A DNA stretch of 11,095 nucleotides from positions 1 to 11,095 of the forward strand of contig JAFWYA010000088.1 in NCBI GenBank assembly GCA_017517815.1. Reading direction: 5' to 3'. Position numbers and translations under genes: made by a program. Below, piece after piece: positions 1-6,259 of the stretch. The notes below the pieces were generated by a model. The model worked only from the letters and a program-made list of their open reading frames with translations, made no database searches and was not told the DNA's origin. The number at the start of each line of letters is the position of its first letter. Position 1 is the first letter of the stretch. The DNA is from Clostridia bacterium (GTDB lineage Bacteria; Bacillota_A; Clostridia; Christensenellales; Aristaeellaceae).

Positions 1-627
1 AAATTTGTCGGCCTGCCAGATGCTGCCCTCCATGCCGTAGAGCACGTCCTCGATATATACACCGAAGGAATAGACTTCTTTATCGGTGTAGGCGGTCAGC
101 GTGACCAGACCGTTGGCTTCGTCCAGCGTGACTTGGAGTTCGTGTTCAAAAATGGGAGGTTCTTCAGGTACTTCCTCGGGCTCGTAGGTCACAGCGGCGG
201 ACACAGCCAGCACATTGCCCAGTTCGTCCAGCAGGGCAAAACGGTACTCGGTGAACTTTTCTGCCTGCCAGGTGCTGCCCTCCATGCCGTAGAGCACGTC
301 CTCAATGTACACACCGAAGGAATAGACTTCTTTATCGGTGTAGGCGGTCAGCGTGACCAGACCGTTGACTTCGTCCAGCTTGACCTGCAGTTCGTGTTCA
401 AAAATGGGAGGTTCTTCAGGCGCTTCAGGCACTTCCTCAGGCTCGTAGGTCACAGCGGCGGACACAGCCAGCACATTGCCCAGTTCGTCCAGCAGGGCAA
501 AGCGGTACTCGGTAAATTTGTCGGCCTGCCAGGTATTGCCCTCCATGCCGTAGAGCACGTCCTCAATGTACACACCGAAGGAATAGACTTCTTTATCAGT
601 GTAGGCGGTCAGCGTGACCAGACCGTT
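1..627 (-). repeat. In-frame coding tandem repeat, 261/252-bp units
   Basis: Three direct copies inside the secreted protein gene: copy A 627-367 (87 codons), copy B 366-115 (84 codons), copy C 114-1 (cut by the edge). By hand alignment A and B differ at about 14 of 252 bases plus one 9-bp in-frame deletion (the codons for an extra Ala-Pro-Glu). Copy C agrees with B at its beginning but with A at its end (GCC GAC AAA TTT), a mosaic pattern that fits recombination or gene conversion between copies. More copies may lie to the left. Confidence 0.95.
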
Positions 628-1308
628 TGCATCCACTGCGGCATACACTTCGGATTCGACGATGTCCTCTTCGGGTACGTCGGGAAGGGCTGGCGCGACA
701 GGCCAGTCGTTCTCGTCACCGACCCAGACGTAGGTTTTGCCTTCCTCACCTTCGCCGCTGCGATCGGTGGAAGAAACGTTGATATGCCACTCTGTATCGC
801 TGTCAAAAATCTGAGGATCAATGGAGAAATTGTTGAAATACTTGACGTCCTCCACCGAGTAACGGGTGGTGAGCACATCTGCAGTAGCCAGAATGATCAT
901 TCGGTTCCATGAAAACAGGTGGGTGAGCGTGCCGTAATGGCGATAGCCGTTGTCTTTGATGACATAGGCATCACGGCCTGTGCCGGTATCGAAAGGCTTT
1001 TCGGAATCGGGCAGATCATCGTAGTTGATCTCGGGCGGAATTTCTTCAGCCGGAGGGACGACATCGTCAGCAGGCACGTCCGGCTGTGCGGGCGGCGTAA
1101 CAGGCGGATTGTCCGCAGGAGGCGCTGAAGGCTGCGTGACCGGGGGAACAACGGGAGTAGAGAGGGGAATGTCCTCCTCCTGGGTGAAGCCGCCGTTAAT
1201 GGCCTGCTGTTCCAGCCAGCGTGCAATATTGTCAACGGGCGAACTGGCCAGAGCGCTCGAACTGGCGAGCAGGCAGACAGTCAAAAAACAAGCAATCCAT
1301 TTTTTCAT
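1..1308 (-). CDS. Secreted repeat protein with near-identical Ig-like repeats (3' end missing)
   Basis: The frame is open from the ATG at 1308 to the left edge, 436 codons with no stop, so the C-terminus is missing. Residues 1-21 form a signal peptide (lysines, hydrophobic core, cleavage after ALA). Residues about 47-95 are a proline-rich hinge of cell-wall-spanning type. Residues about 97-216 form a unit I do not recognise. From residue 228 repeats begin: 87 residues, then 84, then a third copy cut by the edge. Each has alternating beta-strand-like segments (VTLTAYTDKEVYSFGVYIED, then EYRFALLDELGNVLAVSAAV) and ends in a Glu/Pro linker (EEVPEEPP). This suggests beta-sandwich domains on flexible linkers, but the family is unknown. 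The ATG has GGAGGGAC six bases upstream and lies 12 bases after the second adaptor gene, so it is the third gene of that operon. An exported, probably wall-associated role is inference; the ligand is unknown. Confidence 0.85.
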   Translation of the reverse strand, partial: MKKWIACFLTVCLLASSSALASSPVDNIARWLEQQAINGGFTQEEDIPLSTPVVPPVTQPSAPPADNPPVTPPAQPDVPADDVVPPAEEIPPEINYDDLPDSEKPFDTGTGRDAYVIKDNGYRHYGTLTHLFSWNRMIILATADVLTTRYSVEDVKYFNNFSIDPQIFDSDTEWHINVSSTDRSGEGEEGKTYVWVGDENDWPVAPALPDVPEEDIVESEVYAAVDANGLVTLTAYTDKEVYSFGVYIEDVLYGMEGNTWQADKFTEYRFALLDELGNVLAVSAAVTYEPEEVPEAPEEPPIFEHELQVKLDEVNGLVTLTAYTDKEVYSFGVYIEDVLYGMEGSTWQAEKFTEYRFALLDELGNVLAVSAAVTYEPEEVPEEPPIFEHELQVTLDEANGLVTLTAYTDKEVYSFGVYIEDVLYGMEGSIWQADKF

Positions 1309-1320
1309 ATGCGTCCCTCC

Positions 1321-2376
1321 TTACTCGTCCAGCATGACGCTTACGCTCATGCCCAGACGAACGGTTTCGTCCGGTTCAAAGGCGATGTATCCGCTGTAGG
1401 TCACCTCGCCGGTTTCTTCGGAGGTCTGACTCACATAGGAGATCTCCGTAACAGTGCCGGGAAAGCAGAGCTGCTTGTCTTCATTCCAGTTAAAATAGAT
1501 ATCAGCGCTGTCGCCCACAGATACACTGGGCAGCATATCTTCGGGAATGGAAAACGACACCTGATAATCCTGCGTCTGGTAAACTGTCAGCAGCACGTCG
1601 CCCTTGCTGACCTTCTGCCCGGCCTGCGCACGAATCTCGGCCACTACGCCATCGGCGGTGGAGCGAATGGTGCTGCCGGGAGAAATGAGCGCGTCGATGC
1701 TGCCCTCGACGGTTTCAAACAGCAGCTGGCCGCGTTCGACCACATCGCCGTCGTGCACATGCAGTTTGAGCAGGCTGCCTTTTCCGCTGACGGCAACAGC
1801 CTCCGTGCGCGAGACGGTTCCGCTGCCGATGCGCTGCTGACTGTCGTAGTCAGGCGTGCGGTACAGGTAAACGGTCTCTTCCATGTACAGTTCGCCGGCT
1901 GTGGCCTGTACCACATAATTTGAACCGCTGACGGAGGTGATGACGCCGATGGCTTTATGCGAACCATCTGACGCGCATTTGATATACACCTTTTCACCGA
2001 GAGTGACGTACTTTGCGTCGACGGAGTCATAAGCCTTGCCGATGTTTGCGTTGATGGTGAACTTGCTGACCGGAGACAGATACAAAACCGTCTGTTCGGC
2101 GCTGTCGCCCTCCTGCGCAAAAACGCCGCGGATGGTGCCGTCCTCGGAAGCCAGCACTTTGGTGGTTTCCATCACGGCGATCGCGTCGCCCACCTGAATG
2201 GGCGAACCCGCGCGCAGCGCGGTGCTTTTCAGAGTGCCGCCGTAGGGTGCGGTCAGGCTGATGGTTTCGCCGGGCACCACGGTGCCTTCAAAGGTTTCTG
2301 CAGCCCATGCCGATGAAAACGTCAGCATCAGGCAGACTAACGGAATGGATAGAAATGTAAGACGCTTTTTTCTCAT
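1321..2376 (-). CDS. HlyD-family / lipoyl-fold adaptor-like secreted protein
   Basis: 351 residues. An N-terminal signal peptide (residues 1-25, ending SSAWA) has no lipobox cysteine and no later membrane span, so the mature protein should be extracytoplasmic. Two biotinyl/lipoyl-like regions can be seen: residues about 30-95, with METTK (69-73) followed by ASEDGTIRGVFAQEGD, and residues about 197-267, with LLKLHVHDGDVVERGQLLF and TADGVVAEIRAQAGQKVSKG. Residues about 270-350 look like the beta-barrel domain of membrane fusion proteins (VSFSIPEDML..VSVGDSADIYF, ending RLGMSVSVML). Such adaptors link an inner-membrane exporter to the outside. The ATG overlaps the stop of the upstream adaptor in ATGA (4 bp), with GGAG nine bases before it, which suggests translational coupling. 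It may be a partner or paralogue of the upstream adaptor. The substrate is unknown and no transporter gene is in view. Confidence 0.8.
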   Translation of the reverse strand: MRKKRLTFLSIPLVCLMLTFSSAWAAETFEGTVVPGETISLTAPYGGTLKSTALRAGSPIQVGDAIAVMETTKVLASEDGTIRGVFAQEGDSAEQTVLYLSPVSKFTINANIGKAYDSVDAKYVTLGEKVYIKCASDGSHKAIGVITSVSGSNYVVQATAGELYMEETVYLYRTPDYDSQQRIGSGTVSRTEAVAVSGKGSLLKLHVHDGDVVERGQLLFETVEGSIDALISPGSTIRSTADGVVAEIRAQAGQKVSKGDVLLTVYQTQDYQVSFSIPEDMLPSVSVGDSADIYFNWNEDKQLCFPGTVTEISYVSQTSEETGEVTYSGYIAFEPDETVRLGMSVSVMLDE

Positions 2377-3431
2377 TGCTTATTCTCCTGTTCCGGCTTT
2401 ACAGGGATGTCTGCGCTGCGCTCAGTATCAGGCTTGAATCTGTCGGGCATCTGGCTTCCCTCTGGCATTCTGCGATTGGTGCGGCCTTTTTCGCTGCGGT
2501 CGCGGATGACAACGGTTTCACCGACAAGCTTTTTGTAAATATCCATCAGCGCAATGGGCTGTACAGCTTTTTCGCTGCCTGTGACAACATATACCATATC
2601 GCCTTCGTGCAGTCCGCTTCTGATTTCCACGTTCACGCCGTCGCTAAGACCGGTTTCAACAAATACCTGCTGGTAGGCATCGCCGTTTTTGACAAGCACG
2701 TAGGGCTTTCGTTCCTCATCGAAGGAAAGCGCCTGCATATCCAGCATCAGTACATCAAGCGCTTCATCCGCTGGGATGGATACGCTGGCCGTCATACCGG
2801 GCAGCACGTTTTCGGGCACGGTAAGTTCGGCTGTAACAGCGTAATAGGCAACTGATCCGCTGGAAGCAGACACGCGGTCGACGTGAGCCACCTCGGTTTC
2901 AAATTCCAGTCCCAGCGGCACGATGGTCACGGTGCAGGGCTGGCCTACGGCGACTTTGTCAATGTCGTATTCATCCACTGAAAGGGAAACCTGCAGGTTG
3001 GTCAGATCGCAGATCTGGATCAGATTCACATTTGGCCATACCCAGTCTCCCTCCCTGAAACGGATGTCGTTGACGGTGCCATTGATACCTGCACGGTAGA
3101 GCGTGCCGTTTTCCAGCTGCAGCAGCTTGTCATCTTCCTCAACGTACTGTCCGCTTTGCACATACAGTTTTTTGATGGACGTTACTTCGCGGACGGCAAA
3201 ATCCGTTTGGTAGGTATGGGTTTCGCTGTGAAGCACATCCAGCGTTGCGCTGAAGCTTTTGTCGGTTGCAATGTCGCCCCGGCTGACAGTATGGGCCGCG
3301 TAGGTGGTTACCATTTCGTCAGATAAAAGGGGCCGCACATAGTTCCATATCAGAAAAGCGGCAATCAGAACGACCGGCAGCATCAGCAGCCGCCGCGCAA
3401 CCCGTCCAATGCGGGTTTTTTTGTTTCTCAA
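2373..3431 (-). CDS. Membrane-anchored HlyD/MacA-type efflux adaptor (membrane fusion protein)
   Basis: 352 residues. A basic N-terminus is followed by one membrane span (about 14-33, LLMLPVVLIAAFLIW), so it is an anchored extracytoplasmic protein. Residues about 81-142 form a lipoyl-type domain whose halves are joined directly (IKKLYVQSGQYVEEDDKLL, then AGINGTVNDIRFREGDWV), without a long coiled-coil hairpin. Residues about 145-220 are the beta-barrel (VSVDEYDIDKVAVGQ; PGMTASVSIP), and 225-285 a membrane-proximal domain (GLSDGVNVEIRSGLHEGDMV). The tail 305-352 is charged and proline-containing. This is the architecture of periplasmic/extracytoplasmic adaptors of MacAB- or RND-type exporters. 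The start is TTG at 3431-3429, with GGAGGT (3446-3441) nine bases upstream; no better in-frame start is seen. It is the first gene of a three-gene operon. In a Firmicute an ABC permease/ATPase pair would be the expected partner, but none is in this window. Confidence 0.88.
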   Translation of the reverse strand: MRNKKTRIGRVARRLLMLPVVLIAAFLIWNYVRPLLSDEMVTTYAAHTVSRGDIATDKSFSATLDVLHSETHTYQTDFAVREVTSIKKLYVQSGQYVEEDDKLLQLENGTLYRAGINGTVNDIRFREGDWVWPNVNLIQICDLTNLQVSLSVDEYDIDKVAVGQPCTVTIVPLGLEFETEVAHVDRVSASSGSVAYYAVTAELTVPENVLPGMTASVSIPADEALDVLMLDMQALSFDEERKPYVLVKNGDAYQQVFVETGLSDGVNVEIRSGLHEGDMVYVVTGSEKAVQPIALMDIYKKLVGETVVIRDRSEKGRTNRRMPEGSQMPDRFKPDTERSADIPVKPEQENKQ

Positions 3432-3524
3432 GATTGATCTACCTCCACTGAGAACCCATCATTTTTCCATTAAACAGAATATACCAATATCCTGAAGGCA
3501 TAATGAATGAAATGTGAACATACC

Positions 3525-3552
3525 ATGATAAATCCGAAAAGATTTTATGCAA
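3525..3552 (-). promoter_or_regulatory. Candidate promoter of the adaptor operon
   Basis: On the minus strand TTGCAT (3552-3547) is followed after 16 bases by TATCAT (3530-3525). The -10 matches consensus at five of six positions and the -35 is only partial. Predicted transcription begins near 3518, leaving a leader of about 87 bases before the TTG start. A second TATATT (3483-3478) lacks a convincing -35. Confidence 0.45.
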
Positions 3553-3561
3553 TCTATTGCA
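3548..3561. promoter_or_regulatory. Inverted repeat between divergent promoters, possible operator
   Basis: TGCAAT-CT-ATTGCA is a perfect 6-2-6 inverted repeat. It overlaps the candidate -35 of the leftward adaptor operon and ends three bases before the -35 of the rightward flavoprotein promoter. A protein bound here could affect both. It is short, so chance occurrence in AT-rich DNA is possible; no regulator gene is adjacent. Confidence 0.35.
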
Positions 3562-3564
3562 CGG

Positions 3565-3593
3565 TTGAGAAAAAAAGATGAATACGCTATAAT
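3565..3593 (+). promoter_or_regulatory. Sigma-A type promoter of the flavoprotein gene
   Basis: TTGAGA (3565-3570), a 17-base spacer and a perfect TATAAT (3588-3593). Transcription should start near 3600, giving a leader of about 30 bases that contains the GAAGGAG ribosome binding site (3615-3621). Confidence 0.8.
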
Positions 3594-3631
3594 GAATGCA
3601 TGATCAGACCCCTCGAAGGAGCGTAGATTAT

Positions 3632-4978
3632 ATGAGGATTCTTATTGTCAACGGCAGTCCCAAAGGAACATACAGCATTACCCTGCACACGGCGCTGTAT
3701 CTGCAGGCATTGCATCCTGATCATCAGTTTGAGGTACTGCACGCCGGCCAGCGTATCAAAGCGCTGGAAAAAGACTTTTCGCCCGCGCTTAAGGCCATTG
3801 AACAGGCAGATCTGGTGCTGTTTTCCTACCCTGTGTATACCTTTATTGCTCCTGCCCAGCTGCACCGCTTCATTGAACTGATGAAGGAGCACAAGGCGGA
3901 GGTGCGCGGCAAATATATGACGCAGATCAGCACCTCCAAACATTTTTATGACGTCACGGCGCACAATTACATCCGCGATAATTGTCAGGATATGGGCATG
4001 AAGGTGCTGCGCGGCCTGTCTGCTGATATGGACGACCTGACCACGGAAAAGGGCCGCAAAGAGGCCGAAATGTTTTTTACCCACATCTGCTGGCAGATGG
4101 AAAAGGGTTTTGCTGAGCCTGTGCTGGCTGTCGGACCGCAGGGCCGCCGTGTCGAGGTGACGCCTGTAACAGATGCAGCCGCCGACAAGCCGGGCGACGT
4201 GGTGATCGTTGCCGATCTGCGCGAAGATGATGCACAGCTTGCGGCCATGATTGACCGTTTCTGCGCGGTGCTGCCGCTTAAAACACGCGTGATCAATCTG
4301 CAGGACGTTCCTTTTAAGGGCGGCTGCCTGGGCTGTTTCAACTGCGCGGCAGACGGCAAGTGTGTGTATAAGGATGGTTTTGACAGTTTCCTGCGCGATG
4401 AAATCCAGACGGCGCAGGCCATTGTGTATGCATTCACCATCCGCGACCATTCGATGGGCGCAAGGTTCAAACTCTATGACGACCGCCAGTTCTGCAATGG
4501 CCATCGTACCGTTACCATGGGTATGCCGTTTGGCTATCTTATCAGCGGCGAATACAGCGTGGAAACCAACCTGCAGACCATTCTGGAAGCCCGTGCACAG
4601 GTGGGCGGCAATCCGCTGGTGGGTGTGGCGACGGATGAAACCGACCCTGACGGCGAAATCGACCGCATGGCGGAGGAACTGACCTATGCGCTGGAAACGA
4701 AGCTCAGCCAGCCGCAGAACTTCTATGGCATCGGCGGCATGAAAATCTTCCGCGACCTCATCTACCAGATGCGCGGCATGATGAAGGCCGACCACCGCTT
4801 CTACAAAGAACACGGCCAGTACGACTTCCCTCAGAAGAACAAGGGCACGATCCTCAAAATGTACCTGGTGGGCGCGCTGATCTCTTCGCCCAAAATTCGC
4901 GGAAAGATCGGCAATCAGATGAACGAAGGCATGATCATGCCCTATCGCAAGGTGCTGGAACAGCTGAAAAAGAAATAA
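3632..4978 (+). CDS. Tandem flavodoxin-fold NAD(P)H-dependent oxidoreductase with four-Cys motif
   Basis: 448 residues. The first flavodoxin-like domain (about 1-165) opens with MRILIVNGSPKG, the beta strand and phosphate-binding loop of NADPH-dependent FMN reductase-like proteins, and carries FSYPVYTFIAPAQLHRFIE near residue 65. A second domain begins near residue 187 (VVIVADLRED) and contains GGCLGCFNC followed by C244: Cys232, 235, 238 and 244 in CX2CX2CX5C spacing. That spacing resembles the compact motif of iron-sulfur flavoproteins (Isf), which bind a 4Fe-4S cluster; similar cysteines also occur in flavodoxin-family proteins with no proven cluster. A C-terminal extension of about 85 residues follows. 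The start is ATG 3632, set by GAAGGAG ten bases upstream; an in-frame ATG at 3596 lies around the expected transcription start and lacks a site. It is a single-gene unit that is likely cytoplasmic. The substrate is unknown. Confidence 0.85.
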   Translation: MRILIVNGSPKGTYSITLHTALYLQALHPDHQFEVLHAGQRIKALEKDFSPALKAIEQADLVLFSYPVYTFIAPAQLHRFIELMKEHKAEVRGKYMTQISTSKHFYDVTAHNYIRDNCQDMGMKVLRGLSADMDDLTTEKGRKEAEMFFTHICWQMEKGFAEPVLAVGPQGRRVEVTPVTDAAADKPGDVVIVADLREDDAQLAAMIDRFCAVLPLKTRVINLQDVPFKGGCLGCFNCAADGKCVYKDGFDSFLRDEIQTAQAIVYAFTIRDHSMGARFKLYDDRQFCNGHRTVTMGMPFGYLISGEYSVETNLQTILEARAQVGGNPLVGVATDETDPDGEIDRMAEELTYALETKLSQPQNFYGIGGMKIFRDLIYQMRGMMKADHRFYKEHGQYDFPQKNKGTILKMYLVGALISSPKIRGKIGNQMNEGMIMPYRKVLEQLKKK

Positions 4979-5007
4979 AAAGATGCCCCGGCCATTCAGG
5001 CCGGGGC
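4971..5007 (-). terminator. Intrinsic terminator between convergent genes
   Basis: A 9-bp GC-only stem GCCCCGGCC (4985-4993) / GGCCGGGGC (4999-5007) with loop ATTCA. On the minus strand it is followed by ATCTTTTTATTTC, a good U-tract, so it terminates sdpI transcription nine bases after the stop codon. On the plus strand the hairpin lies seven bases after the flavoprotein stop but the tail is T-poor, so rightward termination is probably weaker. Confidence 0.9.
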
Positions 5008-5015
5008 TGTGCTTA

Positions 5016-5675
5016 TTACAGCTTGTTTTCTTTTTTCAGCTTGTGGTACAGCCATGCACTGTACACGGTGGGCACCAGCACCGTCAGCACGATACCGGCG
5101 ATCAGGCCGCCAAAGCACCAGGCGAAGGCAGTTTGGGCATTGAACAAGGCAATGATGCTGGTAATGATCATCACAGCGCCGCCCAACATGCCGAAGAAAC
5201 CGCCCAGACGATGCGTTTTGTTCCAAATGGCTTCGCTTTTGTACACCCACGGCACTTTGATGCCCAGGTAGAGGTTCTGACGGATCTTGCCCATATAATT
5301 GGAAATGACGATCATCAGCACGCCCAGGAGCAGCGTGATGCCGCAGAAGTAACGCACGTCCATGGCGGTCTGCTCGCCGCGCAGCGGCATCGTGAGCCAC
5401 AGGAACGGAATGAAAAACAGCGACATCAGGGGAATCAGTTTATCTTCCATTTTGCGGTTTTTGGCGTCCGGGGCTTTGCGGCGGTATACCTCATAAATGA
5501 CGCTGATCGCAACAGGAATCAGCCCCATCCAGACATAGCTCCACTTGCTGCCCCAGCTATCGGCCTCGCCGCGGAAGTTGAAATGGGTGGGAACTGTGTC
5601 AGGAAGGATGGTGGCAACGACAACAACCGCCAGAATAGCGCTGAGAATGGAACAGATCAGGGCAAATTTACGCAT
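5016..5675 (-). CDS. sdpI: SdpI-family integral membrane protein (immunity/signal-transduction type)
   Basis: 219 residues with about six membrane spans (near 4-24, 46-64, 80-98, 109-128, 160-181, 187-208). After the first span is the DUF1648-type segment PDTVPTHFNFRGEADSWGSK (25-44). Residues 134-159 carry the SdpI signature NLYLGIKVPWVYKSEAIW followed by NKTHRLGG. In Bacillus subtilis SdpI gives immunity to the SdpC killing peptide and recruits SdpR to the membrane. Here it follows the repressor gene with two bases between stop and ATG and GGAGGAG eight bases upstream, so the two form one operon. No sdpA, sdpB or toxin sdpC is nearby, so the ligand may be a foreign bacteriocin, an envelope signal, or something unrelated. 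The family call is firm; immunity is inferred from homology. Confidence 0.9.
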   Translation of the reverse strand: MRKFALICSILSAILAVVVVATILPDTVPTHFNFRGEADSWGSKWSYVWMGLIPVAISVIYEVYRRKAPDAKNRKMEDKLIPLMSLFFIPFLWLTMPLRGEQTAMDVRYFCGITLLLGVLMIVISNYMGKIRQNLYLGIKVPWVYKSEAIWNKTHRLGGFFGMLGGAVMIITSIIALFNAQTAFAWCFGGLIAGIVLTVLVPTVYSAWLYHKLKKENKL

Positions 5676-5677
5676 TT

Positions 5678-5944
5678 TTACTCCTCCTTGCGGCCGGCAA
5701 GCTCACTGATGAGCTGCAGCATTTCTTCAACAACAGACAGGTTCAGGGAATAGACGACATTCTGACCGCGCTTTTCAGCCGTTACCAGCCCTGCCTGCTT
5801 GAGCAGGCTTAAGTGGTGGCTGATGGAAGGCTTGGTCATGTTGAACTGCTCGGCGATCTCACCGGCGTTCATATCGCGCACTTTCAATAATGAAAGGATC
5901 TTTCGTCTGGTTGGATCCGCCAGCGCGCTCCACGTGTCTCCCAT
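5678..5944 (-). CDS. sdpR: ArsR-family autorepressor, SdpR-like
   Basis: 88 residues forming a compact winged helix. SALADPTRRKILSLL is the typical ArsR opening, NAGEIAEQFNMTKPSISHHL is the helix-turn-helix, and LLKQAGLVTAEKRGQNVVYS is the wing. There is no cysteine, so the ELCVCDL-type metal site of classical ArsR/SmtB proteins is absent. This fits SdpR, which in B. subtilis represses the sdpRI operon until SdpI sequesters it. The ATG at 5944 has AAGGAGG six bases upstream. A perfect palindrome over the predicted transcription start is the likely operator, supporting autorepression. A general Rok/SdpR-like regulator is the alternative, but the adjacent sdpI makes SdpR most likely. Confidence 0.9.
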   Translation of the reverse strand: MGDTWSALADPTRRKILSLLKVRDMNAGEIAEQFNMTKPSISHHLSLLKQAGLVTAEKRGQNVVYSLNLSVVEEMLQLISELAGRKEE

Positions 5945-5968
5945 AAGGATCCTCCTTCGATGATTAAT

Positions 5969-5990
5969 TAATTAGATAATTATCTAATTA
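5969..5990. promoter_or_regulatory. 22-bp perfect palindrome, likely SdpR operator
   Basis: A perfect palindrome with core ATTAGATAATTATCTAAT (5971-5988), extended two bases on each side. It begins right at the predicted start of the leftward sdpRI transcript (about 5991), eight bases beyond the -10 box. ArsR-type dimers bind such AT-rich dyads, so binding here would block sdpRI transcription. Confidence 0.8.
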
Positions 5991-5997
5991 CAAAAAC

Positions 5998-6026
5998 ATA
6001 ATACCACGTCTGTCTTGGAATGTCAA
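5998..6026 (-). promoter_or_regulatory. Near-consensus promoter of sdpRI
   Basis: Minus-strand TTGACA (6026-6021, perfect -35), a 17-base spacer and TATTAT (6003-5998, five of six). Transcription would begin near 5991, giving a leader of about 47 bases to the sdpR ATG. So strong a core promoter fits one that is normally held off by a repressor. Confidence 0.88.
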
Positions 6027-6048
6027 CCCTGTTTTCTTAGGGGAGAGC

Positions 6049-6090
6049 GCGAGAGGGGATCTTCTTTTGCAAAAGAAGATCCCCTCTCGC
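6049..6090. repeat. Perfect 42-bp palindrome, unknown function
   Basis: Two 21-base arms without a single mismatch; the left arm begins GCGAGAGGGGATCTTC and the centre is TTTTGCAAAA. After a three-base bulge the stem can extend by GAGC (6045-6048) / GCTC (6094-6097). No T-run follows it in either direction, so it is not a standard terminator. It lies between the back-to-back promoters of sdpRI and the xpaC operon. It may be a copy of a dispersed palindromic element, a cruciform/protein site, or a transcript-insulating hairpin. Confidence 0.9.
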
Positions 6091-6155
6091 AAGGCTCATC
6101 ATCAAATTCTAATGTATTTTTCAGACGCTCCAAATCGGCTTTCAGTCTGATTTTC

Positions 6156-6184
6156 TTTTCATGGGTGCAAAATTATGCTATAAT
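6156..6184 (+). promoter_or_regulatory. Promoter of the xpaC-telA-lemA-TPM operon
   Basis: TTTTCA (6156-6161), a 17-base spacer, and a perfect TATAAT (6179-6184) preceded by TGC, giving an extended -10. Transcription should start near 6191, about 70 bases before the xpaC ATG. Confidence 0.8.
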
Positions 6185-6190
6185 GCAAAC

Positions 6191-6225
6191 CATGGAAGGA
6201 ATGGTGAAAAAACATTACTTCCATG
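6191..6225 (+). promoter_or_regulatory. Hairpin at the predicted 5' end of the xpaC operon transcript
   Basis: CATGGAAG (6191-6198) pairs with CTTCCATG (6218-6225). After one G-A mismatch AATG (6200-6203) pairs with CATT (6213-6216), leaving a nine-base A-rich loop. The first stem base coincides with the predicted transcription start. It could protect the mRNA 5' end or, as DNA, be a repressor site over the start point. Confidence 0.55.
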
Positions 6226-6259
6226 CCGAGAAAACGGCGATGGGTCAAAGGAGACGGAC

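Noticed and set aside
1..627. CRISPR-like or non-coding tandem array
   Set aside because: Repeat units are about 250 bp, multiples of three, with no spacers, and encode a coherent protein domain.
133..912. Plus-strand open frame across the repeats at the left edge
   Set aside because: It is opposite the minus-strand secreted protein, whose frame gives a signal peptide, hinge and sensible repeats; the plus frame inherits its repeats from that DNA.
609..1235. Two minus-strand open frames at 609-878 and 897-1235
   Set aside because: Both are in a frame shifted from the real gene (ATG 1308), Arg/Ser-rich, without ribosome binding sites.
3587..4813. Minus-strand open frame of about 400 codons opposite the flavoprotein gene
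   Set aside because: Antisense to a clear flavodoxin-fold protein, composition His/Ala-rich without family features; a shadow frame.
6161..6259. Upstream ATG for xpaC at 6161
   Set aside because: It lies upstream of the TATAAT at 6179-6184, so it would not be on the transcript; ATG 6260 has AAAGGAGAC.
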